Part shown: positions 23,311-37,600 of the stretch, piece after piece
Numbering within the stretch: position 1 is the first letter of the stretch
How the letters are laid out: each line of letters starts with the position of its first letter
NCBI GenBank assembly: GCA_963513935.1
Contig: OY740767.1
Location: 78,537,360 to 78,601,359, forward strand
DNA from: Aphrophora alni
Taxonomy: Eukaryota > Arthropoda > Insecta > Hemiptera > Aphrophoridae
Reading direction: 5' to 3'
Length of the DNA stretch: 64,000 nt
Translations under genes and position numbers: made by a program
The notes under the pieces: generated by a model
Told to the model about the DNA's origin: nothing
The model's input: the letters and a program-made list of their open reading frames with translations, nothing else
Databases searched by the model: none

Positions 23311-24639
23311 CGTTCTTCTTGGTTTTCATTTGAAAGATGATAACCTACTTCGCATTTGTACTACCCACCTCATATACCGAGCATGTGTACTTCTCACTAC
23401 CTGCTGCATATGCATACTACACATACGTACCTAATGCGCAACCCTTCCTACTGCGCATGAATTTTCCCAACCATAAGGTTGTGTATATAACAATGAATTA
23501 TTGTATTGTCATTCGAAATGAACATCTATACAAAGTTTAAACCAAATTTATCAACAAGAAGTGTCTCAAATAGAGCTTCCTAGATTTAATGACGGACAGA
23601 CAGATGTGAAAGCAAACTAAAAAAAGGGCTTTATAAAGAAGTTTTCATTCATGAAAACTATGAATGAATCCATTAACTTATCGACTAAGGTACGGACATA
23701 ATAAAGAAGATTAAAAGAACTGTGGATCCAAGTTGCAGTGGAGCCGCGATACTATCTATAGGGACATTAAGTAATCAAGACGTTCTTTAGATTTCACAGA
23801 AATGCACTTTTACTTTAGGGGATATTGCTTTATGGGCAGGGCTTTAACTCCAACGATAATACTGGATATATGACATATTGATAAAAAGGTAAGAAGATAG
23901 AGGTTGATAAACAGATTAAACTAGCTCTCGGATTAGAAACATTATGTACAGACCGCTCTTTTTAAGTTACGTAAATGTTATGATGAAATACAATCCGCTG
24001 TATTTAAGATGCATCAAGATTAGAACAATAAGTTACTGGATATATGTAGATTTAGAATAGGCTGGGTTAATTATCATATATAAATTTACTTGCTGTTAAA
24101 TTTTTTGTGGTTTTGGACACGTAGCCACAGTATGGGAGGTTACAGATAGTAGGTGTGGTTATTAGAGATATGGGGTTAAATACCATTTACCTAAGTACTG
24201 TGGAAAAAAGTATTTATTGCGTAGTGTGTAGTAAAAAAGGGGAAAAGTAGACACAACATATAACTGGAATTAAACATTGCACAGCTTTTTAAAGTTGTTT
24301 GAGTATACAAGTGTTTGAAATTTTCATATTCCTTCAAATTAATTTAGGGAGAAGAAGAATAGTTCATGATATACAGTTTAAAACTGAAACAGATAATGGG
24401 ACAGATTTCACAGTAGTTAGTGAACATTTTAAGAAGAAGACTTAAACTAATATCACCACGTACCCGAAGAGTTGGAATAGTAGTCTGTGATGCTTAATCC
24501 GAGTTGAAAAATAATGTATTTTGAATCTAGCATGAGATATTCGTGAATTGAAATTTATAGTATTCGCATATATAACTGCTACTTTTCACCTAACCACTAC
24601 ATAGGTAAATTTGTGACAGAAATAAATGATTGAAAAGAT

Positions 24640-26560
24640 ATCTTGTTGTTAGTTGTGTGGGATGTCACTACAACAAGTAATTTCAAAAGTAAAACACATG
24701 AATATAGAATAAGAAATGTTTATTTCTCATTGAGAGACACGATCTAATGATCATCACTAATGGTAAGAAGCCAGGCAATCGAGCCATTTTTTATAATAGA
24801 GATGACGTTAGAAAATTCAGGTATAGCAAAAAGAGTTAACGTTTGGAAATTGCTAGAGGATGAAACAATAATTATTGATCATTAGTAAATTGTGGTCTCG
24901 GTTTCTGATTTGGCAAATGCTAAAAAGGACAAGATATACTAAGATCTATTAGTCTAGAAATTAAGTATGGAACAAATGAAAACTGGCTGAAGGAAAGGTT
25001 ATTAGCCTACATACTTCGAAGAAAAAAAAAACTTGCAGATGATTGGAAATGGACAAGGAAGAGTATAACGTTCAGTGATTTTATAAAAAGGTCAAGAAAA
25101 CCATAACTCTTGCTTGTAAGGCTTCTATGATTTAATGTAGAAAGATTGGGCACAAAATGCAAGTGTAGAAGAAATATCTGATAGCAGAAAATGCCTGGGT
25201 GATAGACGAAATGCGACTAGAGCCAAAGGCTCTAAACCTTGACTGACGTTTGTAAAATCTCAAAGTGGAAATCTAAATAATCTATTAAGAAGACTAAAAT
25301 AAGCTGTGAAGTAACTTTTAGAGAACATACAAAACGACCCATTTGATCTCTCGTATAATAATAGTGGAAGAAAAACGTAGTTCCAAAAAGAAAATCCCAG
25401 GCCTGGATAATCCAGTATGAGTGACATGAACCCATATGAGTGACTATGATAATAAGGTATCTGTTTACCACCCGCAAGAGCTGTAGACATATTTACTGCC
25501 CGTCGGGTATAAATTATATGGTATGTTTCACTCTGAATGAATTAAGACTCTCAGGAAATAAGGTAAAATTAAAAATGATGCCTCGACTGGCTGTCATTCT
25601 AAATGAATTAGGTAAGTACAGTTTAAATATCCGATTATTCTGTTGAAAATTTTCATATCTTGTCTAAAGAAGGGTGTTTCTTTGGAGACTGGAAGAAGCA
25701 CAGGCTGATCATGCTTTGCAAGTTGAGTAGGTCAGTAGATCAGATTTGTCTTCTAGATATTAAGGGGAAGTTCCTAAAATCGTTGATCATTCAAACGATA
25801 GAAGGATATAGAGTCTATCGGAAACTTAATACAGATTTAGAAAAGGAAGGTCGACCACATGTAGTAGATAATCCTGATAGACCCAAAAGAAGGAAAGGGA
25901 AAAAAATAATTTGTCTTCGTTGATTGCCATTGATGTAAGCAGTTCTTTCAATTCTTTGCGATGGGGACTTATAACAAATTCTATGATAGAATAGAGAATC
26001 CCTGAATACCTGTTGAAATGGTTGAACAATAATTCAACCATAGGACGGTGATTTACGATATAGATATTACTAAAGAGAAAGGGATTAGCTGCGGGGAACA
26101 TCAGAGCTCTTAATTAATACCTCTACTCTGGAACGTAATATATAATCGGCTTCTAGGTACGCAATTATGAAAAGCGATCAGTTAAATAGGACTCGCAGGT
26201 GATACAATAAATGCTACTGGTCACAATGATATTGATATCCATGAAATAAGACTCAATGTCTCAATGTCAAAGGGGAGGAAAGAAATGGTTGACACCAAAT
26301 AATTGAATATTATGGTGGTGGACAAAATTGAGACTATGTTAGTCACAAACAATATAAATTTTAGGTACCTCAGGTGTTGGGGGGGGGGGGTAAATAATAT
26401 CAGTGGATAAAAGGAGATTACATTGTTTGGGGTAGAAATCGACTGAACTTTGGTTCACACGTAAGTAATATATCAGATAAAGCTCCAAAATCAGGAATTA
26501 ATTTGGCCGAGTTGCGAACTAAATAACATAGGTATGCTCTTCTTTAAAGCATCAAAATCA
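24640..26560 (+). pseudogene. R1-clade LINE ORF2 pseudogene (endonuclease and reverse transcriptase)
   Basis: Plus-strand motifs in order. Endonuclease: a decayed GDFNA region near 24645 and IIEMTLENSGIAKRVNVWKL with LEDET (24790-24890), matching IVDLT....ARRV.GWRVLEDE of R1-type elements. Reverse transcriptase: GDWKKHRLIMLCK and ICLLDIKGKFLKSLI (about 25686-25800, matching WK..RLVLLPK...PLCLLDT.GKLLERLI). Motif A-type IDVSSSFNSLRWGLITNS (25929-25982) follows, then PEYLLKWLNN (26010-26040), KRKGLAAGN (26073-26099), IGLAGD at 26186-26203 (normally IGFADD), and a later RYLR and FGSHVSNISDKA region (26365-26485). R1-clade LINEs are arthropod retrotransposons. The YxDD-type catalytic box is mutated and many stops break the frame. 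The 5' part and 3' tail are not recognisable. Confidence 0.8.
26374..26391 (+). repeat. G-run inside the LINE pseudogene
   Basis: About 11 consecutive G; prone to assembly error. A similar 12-G run lies at 10383-10394. Confidence 0.7.
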
Positions 26561-26569
26561 ACCAGAAGT

Positions 26570-29500
26570 GTAACAAATGGACATTTTTTACAGAGAAATT
26601 TTACAAAAAATTCCATAAATGAGACAACGACAAAAGAACAGGGATTAGCTATATTCAAAATGAAGTTGATCTAATCAACTTTTAATAAAGAAGTATTGTT
26701 ATTTATAGTTGTTGTAGGATTATTGTACTATTTGTGGAGATATGAGGATTTATGCTATTGTATTGTTTAATTATTACAAGAGTGCGCCCTTGCGTACAAT
26801 TTTCAAGGCACATTAAGGCTTTCAAAGATTGGCTTGGTTAAAGCATGGTTACGACTTTGGTTTTCTCTAGACTTTCCATGATTCTAAAGTGAAAACGATA
26901 AATAATAACCACTATAAAAGGCATTAAAGAAAATTTGAAATTATAGCTCTCTATAAAATTGCAAATATGTTTAACAATTTTGCGTACCAACAAATTAATT
27001 TTGTTTTGAATTTAGTTGCACAGTTTTAAATAAACTTATGACAAGTGTTTAATTGATAATTGCATCATGATTTTGAAATTTAAATTTGGATAATTTGAGC
27101 AATAATAAAGAAACCATAACTAACACACAATTTACAAATGTATGTATAGGCAATTTGACATATGATGGAGGTAAAAGCAGAAAATAAAATAACATTTGTT
27201 CTTAATTATGTATTATCTGTATTTGAATAAGCATTGTTCAGGAAATATTATAACTAATTGCAACTCAGAGTTTCAGAGTTATATTAGTTAAACTGTGGAA
27301 TTGGTGAAAATCCAAAATATGTTATCAGTTTACCAGAAAATTAATTATAAATATTTTAAAGTTAAAAAAAAATTTAAAACCAATATATGATGAAATTGAT
27401 ATTGTTATTAATGCAAGAACTCTATAGCCATTATTATAAGAAATTATACATTAATTTTAATTACTACAAAAGCTTTTCTCTTTTATGAAAAACAGTGACA
27501 ATTAGCTTAATATTAGGGTTAATTTTATATATATTACGAAAACTATAAATATATTTCATTTATAGTAGACGTACATTTAAATTTAAGACAACATTTCAAT
27601 GTAAATTATTTTATTTTGTTATAATAACTATTATCTGTAACAGAATAATATTATAGTTTAAACTAACACATAGCTACAAAATGGGGTGAAAAATGGTCAT
27701 GTAAAATAAGATTGTCTGGGTAAATTTAAATTTAAGCGTTAGGTGCGGTTATTACAAAGAACATGAAATATATTAACGAATCTATAGAAAATGGTGAAAT
27801 ATGTTTTGTCTGTGTTTGGATAGGTGGTAGGAAATATGTTTTGTCTGTGTTTGGATAGGTGGTAAATACTCTGTAGACTCTTATTTTTTATTTTAGTAGT
27901 TGTAATTAATAGTAAAATAGGCTATACGAAAATAAACATTTAAAAGGTGATTTACTATATACATTTTTCACAACCTTATTTATAAACGGACGCCATTTAT
28001 TGTAACTTAAGTTTATTTAGGTACAATGTGGCATCTTATTTTAATCCTCAAAATAAAATTTATTTAAGAAATAATTAAGGTATCAACACAATAAAAACTG
28101 CAGCTTATGCAAACAAGTTTAAAAATTATCTACTCCTAATGATAAAATAATCACCGTTACCAATTCACTCCATGATACAAATGTATGAACTAAAGTTACA
28201 CTTTATAACTGTATTTGAGAGCAGTCTATATTACTTCCATACTCAAAACAGTCCTTTCTACCAAATTCATTATCAAAATGTAACACGGTATGACATAACA
28301 TTGGCGGTAGTAAATCTTTGTAACCCTTGTGTCTGATTGATTTAATTTACCTGCATCGTTACATTATTATTATCTGTCTTACAATAAATAGCCCTATATT
28401 TTGACAGGACTGAAAACGAAAATAATGTACTGTTTACTTCTATCACTTAGTCCTAGGTTTCAATATAAATATTTTAAGTAAATTAATAAGTGTATAATAT
28501 TTTCGTAATATATTTATACCTTAATGTTAAAGTTTTAAGTAGTTTAATTTTTACAAATATTTTGGAATATGCAATACGTAAGCTGAAGATAAATCAAATG
28601 CATATCTTTGACCTTTAAATGAATTTATATCGAACCAAGAATAGTTTTAGGTATAATGATTACGGAGGTTATTTCATTACGTCGAAATCGCTTTATTCTA
28701 CTAATTAAAACACTCATTATGCCTATTTCAAATGGTATAAGTTACATACAGTTGCTAATTAATAGCGGCTAATACTTAGTCCAACAGGATCGTATCCGTT
28801 AAACTCGAATAATATAATAAGCTGTTTGTAGAAGTGTTTTTATTCGCATGTATCACGTATACTTTATTTTAAACTTTAAAGTAGGCTTTTTTCCCTTTTA
28901 GAGTACATTAATGATAATTTAGTGATTTACTATAAAGTTCCAACATATATCATTCTAATACATCAAATTCATTGAAAAAGAGGGTTAGTTCATATTTCAA
29001 TCTCTCAACTTGAGAGGTTAATTGCGAATACTCAAATTAGTGGCTTTCAAACATAAAATTGGACGATATTAAATTCCGCGAACTTTACTTATACTAAGGT
29101 GTAAAAAGGCAGAACAAATTGAAAAGACGGTGAGGTTTATGGTGCAGAAAATTGGGTCTTTTAACTTGTTGATAGCATTTACGCATGAGTAAATGAGATT
29201 TGGCAATTACATTGGGGTCGAATGAAAGGGGTGATGTTTAAACTAATATGTAGAGATTAAAAAGGGGGTGCATAAGCTTACGTCATTTGCAATAACTAAA
29301 TCCAATAATTTTGAATATCCACTGAATATTAAGGACAATTTTTATATTACAAAACTTAAAGAGATAAAATTTGCAAAAATATGTACATACGTTATAATTT
29401 ACACTTTTCGTGAGTAACATAAAGTTGATAACATGTTATATTACTGATTTCACAGTATTGCATCTCTATAAATACTACTGCATTGATCGTGTTATCAAAT

Positions 29501-30000
29501 TTTTACACCCAGGCCCCGTTCTACTTAGTACTTTATTTTTTTTTGATTATTTGATTATTTTAATAAATATTTGATAAACTATAAGAAAACTACTTGATAG
29601 GACATTTAGAAGTCAATCCATATTGATAAATTAAATATTCAAAAAGTTTTTTTATACTTTGAGAAGTTTGTGAATTAGGATGTACCCTATAGTATGTTCT
29701 TTATTAAGTAATCATTTTAATTATTTTAGAGGATCTCTTAACGTGCAAAATATATAACTATGCATAAAAATATAAGCTACGCCAATAAAATTTAACTAAG
29801 TGTACTGTCTTTCCCATTCATGGTGGATATCAAACCAATGTGGTGCACTCTCAAAATGTAAACAATACCGATGAAATTCGACTACAGGCGGCTTCTAATA
29901 TACGTAATAATCAATATGGTGGTGTTCTCTGGTTCCCTAAAATGTAACCGACGGCGTTGGTAACAAATTTCAAAACATGACGACTTATATACTGCATTAA
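26570..30000. other. AT-rich DNA without recognisable genes
   Basis: Only the 35-base tandem duplication listed separately (27796-27865), A/T-rich noise and short chance frames. Confidence 0.6.
27796..27865. repeat. 35-bp tandem duplication
   Basis: Two adjacent copies, 27796-27830 and 27831-27865, beginning GAAATATGTTTTGTCTG and differing only at the last base. Confidence 0.95.
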
Positions 30001-30017
30001 ATATACAACGAGTAATA

Positions 30018-30095
30018 CTATGCAAGATGCTCAGTCGATAGTGTGTCTGCCTTCAAATCCGAACTTCACAGGTTCGAATCCCACTATGGAAAAAA
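30018..30095 (+). mobile_element. tRNA-derived SINE head (or tRNA pseudogene)
   Basis: An A-box-like GATGCTCAGTCGATAGTG (about 30026) and an exact B box GGTTCGAATCC (30071-30081) are spaced as in a tRNA. The acceptor ends do not pair well, and an A-run follows at 30090, so it is not a functional tRNA. These are internal RNA polymerase III promoter boxes, and arthropod SINEs commonly begin this way. Confidence 0.6.
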
Positions 30096-30106
30096 AAGTT
30101 AAGTGT

Positions 30107-30403
30107 CTGACGTCACGTGTGTGACTACAACATCGGTAGCAAAGCAACAAAATGGCGTTTCCAAATTACGTCACAGGCGTCTAAAAATGGCGGATGGTGG
30201 GCATGGGGAGGGGGCATGGGGAGGGGTATAGGGTGGGGAAAAACAACAAAATGGCGTCTCCAAATTACGTCACAAAAATGGCGGATGGGGGTATGGGGAG
30301 GGGGCTTGGGGAGGGGGCAAGGGGGGCAAGGGGGGCAAGGTGGGTAAGGGGAGGGGCTTAGGTTACGTGGTTACCCCCACCACACCCCACCTTCCCCCAC
30401 TCC
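30107..30403 (+). repeat. Duplicated CRE/ATGGCG block with G-rich tracts
   Basis: A segment ACAAAATGGCGT...CCAAATTACGTCAC (30147-30174) recurs at 30246-30273, about 99 bases on, each time followed by AAAATGGCGGATG and then a G-rich run (30197-30239 and 30283-30357). The second run has more than six G-tracts of at least three, favourable for G-quadruplexes. A palindromic TGACGTCA lies at 30109 just upstream. A C-rich stretch (30373-30403) follows and could pair with the G tracts. It directly follows the SINE head and may be its body. Confidence 0.75.
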
Positions 30404-30409
30404 ATTCTT

Positions 30410-31588
30410 GTTTTAAAGTGCCGCACTCTCTATTTGCGTAAACCGGTATATACATGTACCACGGGATTAAATAAGAAATATGCCTTATACGGAAATAACT
30501 AAAACAAAATATTGCAGAAAACCTAATAATATAGTTTCTTACTAATAATTTATTCACATATTCATAATATATAATTGATTAGGATATTATTTATAAATTA
30601 TAAAAATTTGTTTCAATCAAAATTTAGTTTTCGAATTATGCCTATGAGTATAACATTTGTAACGTTATAGATTTCAATCATTTTGATTATATTTTATATA
30701 TTTAAAATTATTCACACTGTATCCTTGCACACTGAAAAATAATATATGAATAAAATTCTAAAATGTGGCAGTATTTTTTAACGAGAGGATATATTTCAAT
30801 AGAAGGTGTTTTCATTAGTGTGATTTCCCTTGAAATATGCATGCATTTCATTTCCGAATTTCACAGAGGTTTTTGTATTGAAATCTATCGAAGGTGAAAG
30901 TTACGCATCTTTTCAGAATAATCAAAGCAGCAAATATCAGTAATACTTCATATTTGGATTACTATTGATATGCTGAATATTTTGTATTTCTATTTAGGCA
31001 CAATCTTTTTCAGTTGGCCTTTGAGAAAGTGTATGTTTTTAATTCCCAGTATAAGAGGATTTACATTATTTGTAATTACCAAGCAATATAATTGATTTGA
31101 TTCTAAAGCATTTTTGAAGTAATAATATATTTTTATCAAATGTAAAATATAATAGCGGAAGTCGTGTCTCTTGTGCAATAACAAACATTTATATGTTTTT
31201 AATGATTTTCGAAAGGGATATTATATTATTCTAATTATAATTATCTGAATTGTCAATAATTGTGTTAAACTTTAAGTAAAGGCTTTAAAGTTCAAAGGCT
31301 GTCACATATTTTGTTTATAGTCCACTGCACGAAATCGGGCGGGTGGCTGAAAATGCAGTGTTGCCACATGGCTCGTGAAACGGTCAGAACAGCCCTTATT
31401 TTGTACTAGCTTAGAAGTTTCATTCACATGAAAATTATACATTGAGTGCTTAATATGATTGTTACTTTTAAATAATGTCGATTGTAGAAGCCAATCGCAA
31501 AGGTAAATTTTAAGTATTAAATTATATAAACAATGGTAAATAATGTGTCACCAAGATTACAGGGGCGGTTGAACCTGTTATGTTAAGG
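30410..31588. other. AT-rich DNA without recognisable genes
   Basis: A short less AT-rich segment at 31320-31400 has no assignable origin; otherwise nothing. Confidence 0.55.
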
Positions 31589-31640
31589 TTTACAGGAACC
31601 TGTTGTATGAATGATAATTCATACAGCAGGTTCCTGTAAA
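31589..31640. repeat. 24-bp stem, 4-base loop hairpin
   Basis: Arms 31589-31612 and 31617-31640 pair with one mismatch, which in a plus-strand RNA would be a U-G wobble. Loop GATA. A partial direct copy of GAACCTGTT also lies upstream at 31571. No TA flanks. The loop is too short for a typical animal pre-miRNA. Confidence 0.85.
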
Positions 31641-31649
31641 GATTCTTAG

Positions 31650-34600
31650 TATTTTTTTTTTTTTAACTAAACTATAGATAAATTAAAATAAACATTTTAA
31701 ACACTAGATTAAAAAAATCCTTTATGAAATGATTATTCCTTGACATTTTGAGGTTTCAAGAAACCAGGGACCCTGTTTTTGGACCAGTTTTACACGGTTT
31801 GATATAAAGAATTGAAATGTTTAACCGACCTTTAAATTATATAGATATCGTTTTGTACATATATACATACAATAATTATACTGCCAATTGAATTTAAATT
31901 TAGAGAATTATTTAAACAAAGGTACAGTAATTAAAATAATATTTAAGCTATGTCTGCAAAAGTATTCACATGTTTAAAAAAAAAATAGAAAACTAATTAT
32001 ATTCTTAGGATATTTATTATAAAAATCTGATAGATTTTAGGCGGGGTCTTTTAACTTTGAAATAGGTTAGCTTTTTGAATTCACATTATCGTCCCTTAAC
32101 ATAAAATAAAGCAAGTCTTATAGTATAAATCACACATAATATTTTGTGAATTAGAATTAAATAATTATAGAAGAGATCTCTCAATTCTTTCCTCCACCAA
32201 CACATTGGTAGATAGGCATAAGTATTTCAGCATTAACTCCAAGTTACGTTTTATTGCACAAAACTATCCATTTTAAAAATCATGTTATGTTTCATGAAAG
32301 AAAACACTATGTGACGCCATAAATTGTAGAAAATAAACTGGCTGCAAAAAGGCATGGTTTGCAAAATGGATACGGCGTTCTAGAACTAGCTTCAAACTGC
32401 TTTCAGTACCTTCAACGGGTAACCTATTGCTTCATAGTATTGTGTTTTTATCAAATATGGTAAATATGTGATATGGGGAACTTAAGTAATTGGAAAAATC
32501 TATAACTATGTAAAATATTATGATCATTGCACAATTTATACAGTATTCTTGTCAGAATATCGCCATGATGGATGTTAAAGTGTTTTAATCTAATGCAGAT
32601 TTCATAAGAACGATAAAGAAATGTATTAATATGTATATACTAACAATGTAACCAGTAGTATCATACTCAGGTTTTGGAAAGCTGATATTTCCAAACAGAT
32701 TTTAAGGAAAAGTTGCGAAAACCCATTACCAAGAGAATGATTACAAAAGAATCAATAAAATTTATGTAATCTGGAAATTTATAACGTGATGAATTTATCT
32801 GACATTTTAAAAATCTAACATTTTATAAAACGCGAATATAAGATCCAAATATTTTACCGTCCAAATGCAGCAAACAAAAAAACATAAATTAGTTTCGTAA
32901 AACTTATCAATTTAAAACGGTTTTAAGTAAAGTATTGTAAATCAAGTAGAAGTGATGGATGTTAGCGTCAAGGACAATTAATTACGTTTCAAACAATAGA
33001 GCACTCTTACACTAGTAATTCAACAGCTGAAGTTCAAAATGAACAGACAAGTTGATAAACAGGAATAATAACTGAAAAAGTATAATTTATTACAAATATA
33101 TTTACTACAAACTAAATAATAATACTACTAAATTATTTAATTTACACCAATTTTAAAAACTGTTAAACTATAGATTAATAACAGGAAATAGTATGTTTTT
33201 AGTTGAAATTTCCAAATAATAAACAGAACCTCACAGTTTAGAAGAAGTAGTTTATCACCAAATACGACTCGGAAGATAATATGAAAGAGGGTCGCAAGTT
33301 CATATGCATATGTATGTGATATTGCGTTTTCTTCTACATATTATAATGTGTAGGTAGACAATGTGTAGGTAGACAATATTTATATTGAACATTCTTCAGT
33401 ATTCTTCCTTTGTACTTCAAACATTTTCTTGGTGGTTTAAAATCAATATTATATATTTATTGCAAAAATACAGAGGTTGATATTCCCTCAAGCAGTTGCT
33501 AAAATTTATATATCACTATCCATATATGAATATCTTAGTCTTGATATTTTTAAATTAACTCTTTTTGATGAGGTCTTACTTTACAATAGCTGAAAAAGTG
33601 AAAATAATTTAAAAAATCTTTGAAATTTTAAAATTTGATTTAGTTAAATAATATTCTTAAACTAGGGTAAACAAAAGAATGGTAGAATAATTACCTATTT
33701 ATCAATGAAGAAAAGTACAATAGGTGATTAAACTAGGATAGTAGGGAGTATCAGTTAATTGAGATAATGTTATAAACACCATGATTAACTTGGAAAACGT
33801 TTTATATAAAGAACTATCTATATTGTTATGAGGTAATAAAACTATAGAATATAAGACAAGGTAATCCGCTATAATAAACATAAATAATTATTTCCTTGAA
33901 AATTCAAAAACCACTTTCGCGTAATAAAATTTTCATAACTAATAAAAAGTAAATTTTATAGGTTATCCAAATATAACTGTAGTTGTGAGATTTAAAGTTA
34001 ATTAAAACTAATAAAATTATAATTCATTATTTATTTTAACACCATAAATCACCATTAGTGTTAGACTAAAATAAGGAAAAGTTCAAATCAAAATATAAAT
34101 TGGTTTTCCAATTAGTAAATTGGAAAAGAACAATCATTATGATTTTGATTGCTAGAGAGAGTTATACCCATGATTTAAAATCTATTACTAGATTTCACTG
34201 TTAAACTAGTTGGATATATGGTTACTTGATTGCATTAGCGTAGACACTTAGTTGTAATTATACTAGTTTTAGTTATTATGAAAACAAGAACTTTCACAAA
34301 CACGAAAATAATGTTTTTTTTAAATTTAAAATAACAGTTTTATACATCAGAAGAATAAACTATATATTTTATCATTTTATATGTAAATAACACGTGCAAC
34401 TCGTAAAATAGAGTTTCCCCAGTAGCGATATAGCCTACATGAAATTTTCAGGCCTTTCTGTCATTATAAACAAGAGCTTTCACCAAACTTAATTGCCATT
34501 ATTTTGTACAAACATAAACAATAAAAATAGAACAAGTTTCCGTTTTTATTATAAATCATTACATTTATACCACATGGGTTTAAGTCTTTTTAAATGTAAA

Positions 34601-37600
34601 CAAAAACATGTGGACTCTATTAGAAAATGTATCAAAATATATGAACTTTACGACATTCATAGTATTTGTTTCAATATTTGCATTAATATGGAATTCCAAC
34701 AAGCACTGGCTGTTGTCAAACTAGAATGATATCTTATTTTTAAATGTATTATCAAACTTTGTGATAGTGCGTCGTACTATAAATTAAAGGTACATTTTAA
34801 GTAAAATCGTTTTATATAATCATGTGAATATCGAACTTATTCAGATGAGCAGCATGTAAAAAGGCAGTGCTACATAGCTCTAAGAATAATTTATGTATAC
34901 TTTTTGTGAGCTTTCATCTCTCCACTTTATACCTCAAACTATTTTGTTTTTGGTTTAAGTTTTAATTGATCAGTACCTAAGGGTAGCAGTCATATTACCA
35001 GAATACAAAACATCGATTTTCATAAATATATATCTCAAAAGCCGTAATTTGTACAAAGAATTTTTGTACATTAAACAATAACCAAGTTATTAACTTAACA
35101 CTGTTTATTTACCCCCATAATTAACCTAGAACTAAAAATAGTCTAATCCTGGGTAAAGACATTGTACAATAAATAACAACTATCATAACTAAACAAAAAT
35201 TATTTTTAGAACCTAGTCAAGGGTGTTATAGACAATTAAGAAAACATATTGTTTTATTTTCATTAACTCAGTTATTGTTTGACGTACAGAAATATTAAGA
35301 ACAACTATTTTTTTAAATTTATTTATTATTTCAGCAGAAGCAGGACTGAAATGTATTTATCTAATCAAGGTTTGAAATTCAACTTTCATAATAATTATTA
35401 CCATTTTGTAATTCACATCAGTTGAATAAAAATATTAGTTATAAGTCGATAAAACATCAAGGGATAATATATAAATATAAAACAAACATTTTAAAGATGT
35501 GAATGACTTCTTCATAATTGTAATTTAAAAAATAATTACTGTTCAACAAAATAATCTAAAGCTTCTTTTTTATAAGAAGAATTTTTATTATAGGATAATA
35601 CTTTACTCAAGTAGTCATAAAACTCTCTTCAAAATTATCACTTTTATTTACCATAAAGGTCTTCAATAGACTAACTATTATGATGTTAAATAAAAACCAC
35701 TCCTTTAAATACAGAAATTTTTATAACATTTATACTTAGTATACTTATGAATTTCATATGAGCCTCTGCTCTATCCTACACTCAAGGCTTTAAAAACACT
35801 CATTATATATACAGTAAATAAGATACAGTTTTGAAATTAAATTTTAATATTAAATAATACACACAAAAAACTACTTGTATTTTAAACTTCACCTTTAAAA
35901 AAAACAACACTTTCTAGTTTTTAGTTTACTATTATTGTCCTAAACACATGAGATTATTTTAAAGACACTTGTTCCGTTTTTAAAGCTTTTGGTTAGATTC
36001 AATTTGGTACAGAACTATTATTTTAATTAAAATTGTACTTCATTTTATTTTATTATGTTTTATTATATATAGTTTTGTTATCTGGGCATTAGTGAATCAG
36101 TTCCCCATCTCTACCCGATTTTCCTCTTTTTTTTTTTATCTTAGTTTTTGATTTTATAATTAGTTGCTGTATTCATTAGACTTACTATATTCCCATTAGT
36201 TAAAATGATCACGCGAGTTATTCAATTTATATAAATTATTCTATATAAAATCTATATAAAATGATTTTATTCTAGCGGTATCACTAATTTTAGGATAAAG
36301 TTTAATTTTTTTTTCACTAACAATTGTACATTGTGTGAGGCAATTAATAATGTAACACGTGAAAAATACTCTTGACATACAATATTTTAAATACTGACTT
36401 TGTCTAAATGACTGACTGATAAGATTATTCTTACTTTGTAAAACTAAATGATATTTTCAATGGATAATGATTTTCAATATCTCAAAAAATAACTGTAGTA
36501 ACTTAAAATTATAAATCTCTCTAATTTAAATACCGTCATTTATGGTTTCTATAATACTAATTTATGGTTTATTTTTCAACTAATAAACTCTTTTCAAATT
36601 GTTAAAGGGTAATGTTATGTTTTGGCATTTAATAGATGAATTGCGAAACGATAAATAAATTTAATAAGCATGTAGTTAAATAGAACAAGTTTGATAAGTC
36701 ATAAGTAATATTACTACTAATAAAAAAGTACATAAAAACCATTTATAATAACAATTAAGTCAAACAGTAATTAATTAGCTAAATAAATAATTATAAATTA
36801 ATCGTGAAAAACGTAAATGCTCTTATAGTTTACTGATAATAAAAAAAAAAAAATTTCTTGCAGGAGAACTAGGTTTTTGTGGGGATAGTAACCCGTAACT
36901 TTAGCTAGAGTTCTCACGAGATAAAAATAGAGAAAACCACGGTTTTTATATTCCTACTAAAGTATTCCCTAATAAGGAGATCAAACAATATTAGCTTGCA
37001 ATAAAATTGGTACTACAATATGTGAGAAGTAATTGCTGACGAGAAGAGGGAGACAATTACACTTAAAAATAATGATTATGTTATATCTCAACGGGAACTA
37101 AGAAAGAATATAAATAAACCTGATTTCAATGTTCTAAACTATTATAAAACTTTATCTCTGAATTTTGATTGGACAAGTAAAATAACTTCTGTAAATTTCA
37201 CGTGCACGGTTTCTTCGCAATGCACATTCAGTTTTAAATTTCACTCACTACGAACCATCACTGTCAGCTTTGTCGGGTTATTTTATTAGTTTATATTTTG
37301 ATTTCGGCATGTTCAATGAGTCAGTTTTTGATTAAGAACGCTTTCTTCATTCATGCCTACTGCAATTTTGAGCAAAAACACATCATCAGGGTAATTAAAA
37401 CACATTTAAATATGTAAAACACAGCCACTACACAATTTATAACTAGTGCCGAGATATTTGAAAAAAACATATATGTTTAATATAGCACAATTGCATATAT
37501 CAAGATCTAAGGTAGGTAATCAAGGCAAGTATAGGTATCCAAAATAAAATTACAGCTTAAATTTAAAAATAAACAAAAAGATAAATACTGGTCTTATGCA

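Noticed and set aside
25232..25490. Minus-strand open frames
   Set aside because: They lie opposite the plus-strand R1-clade LINE pseudogene and carry no motif of their own.
30018..30095. Functional tRNA gene
   Set aside because: Pol III boxes are present, but the acceptor stem does not pair and an A-run follows; better as a SINE head.
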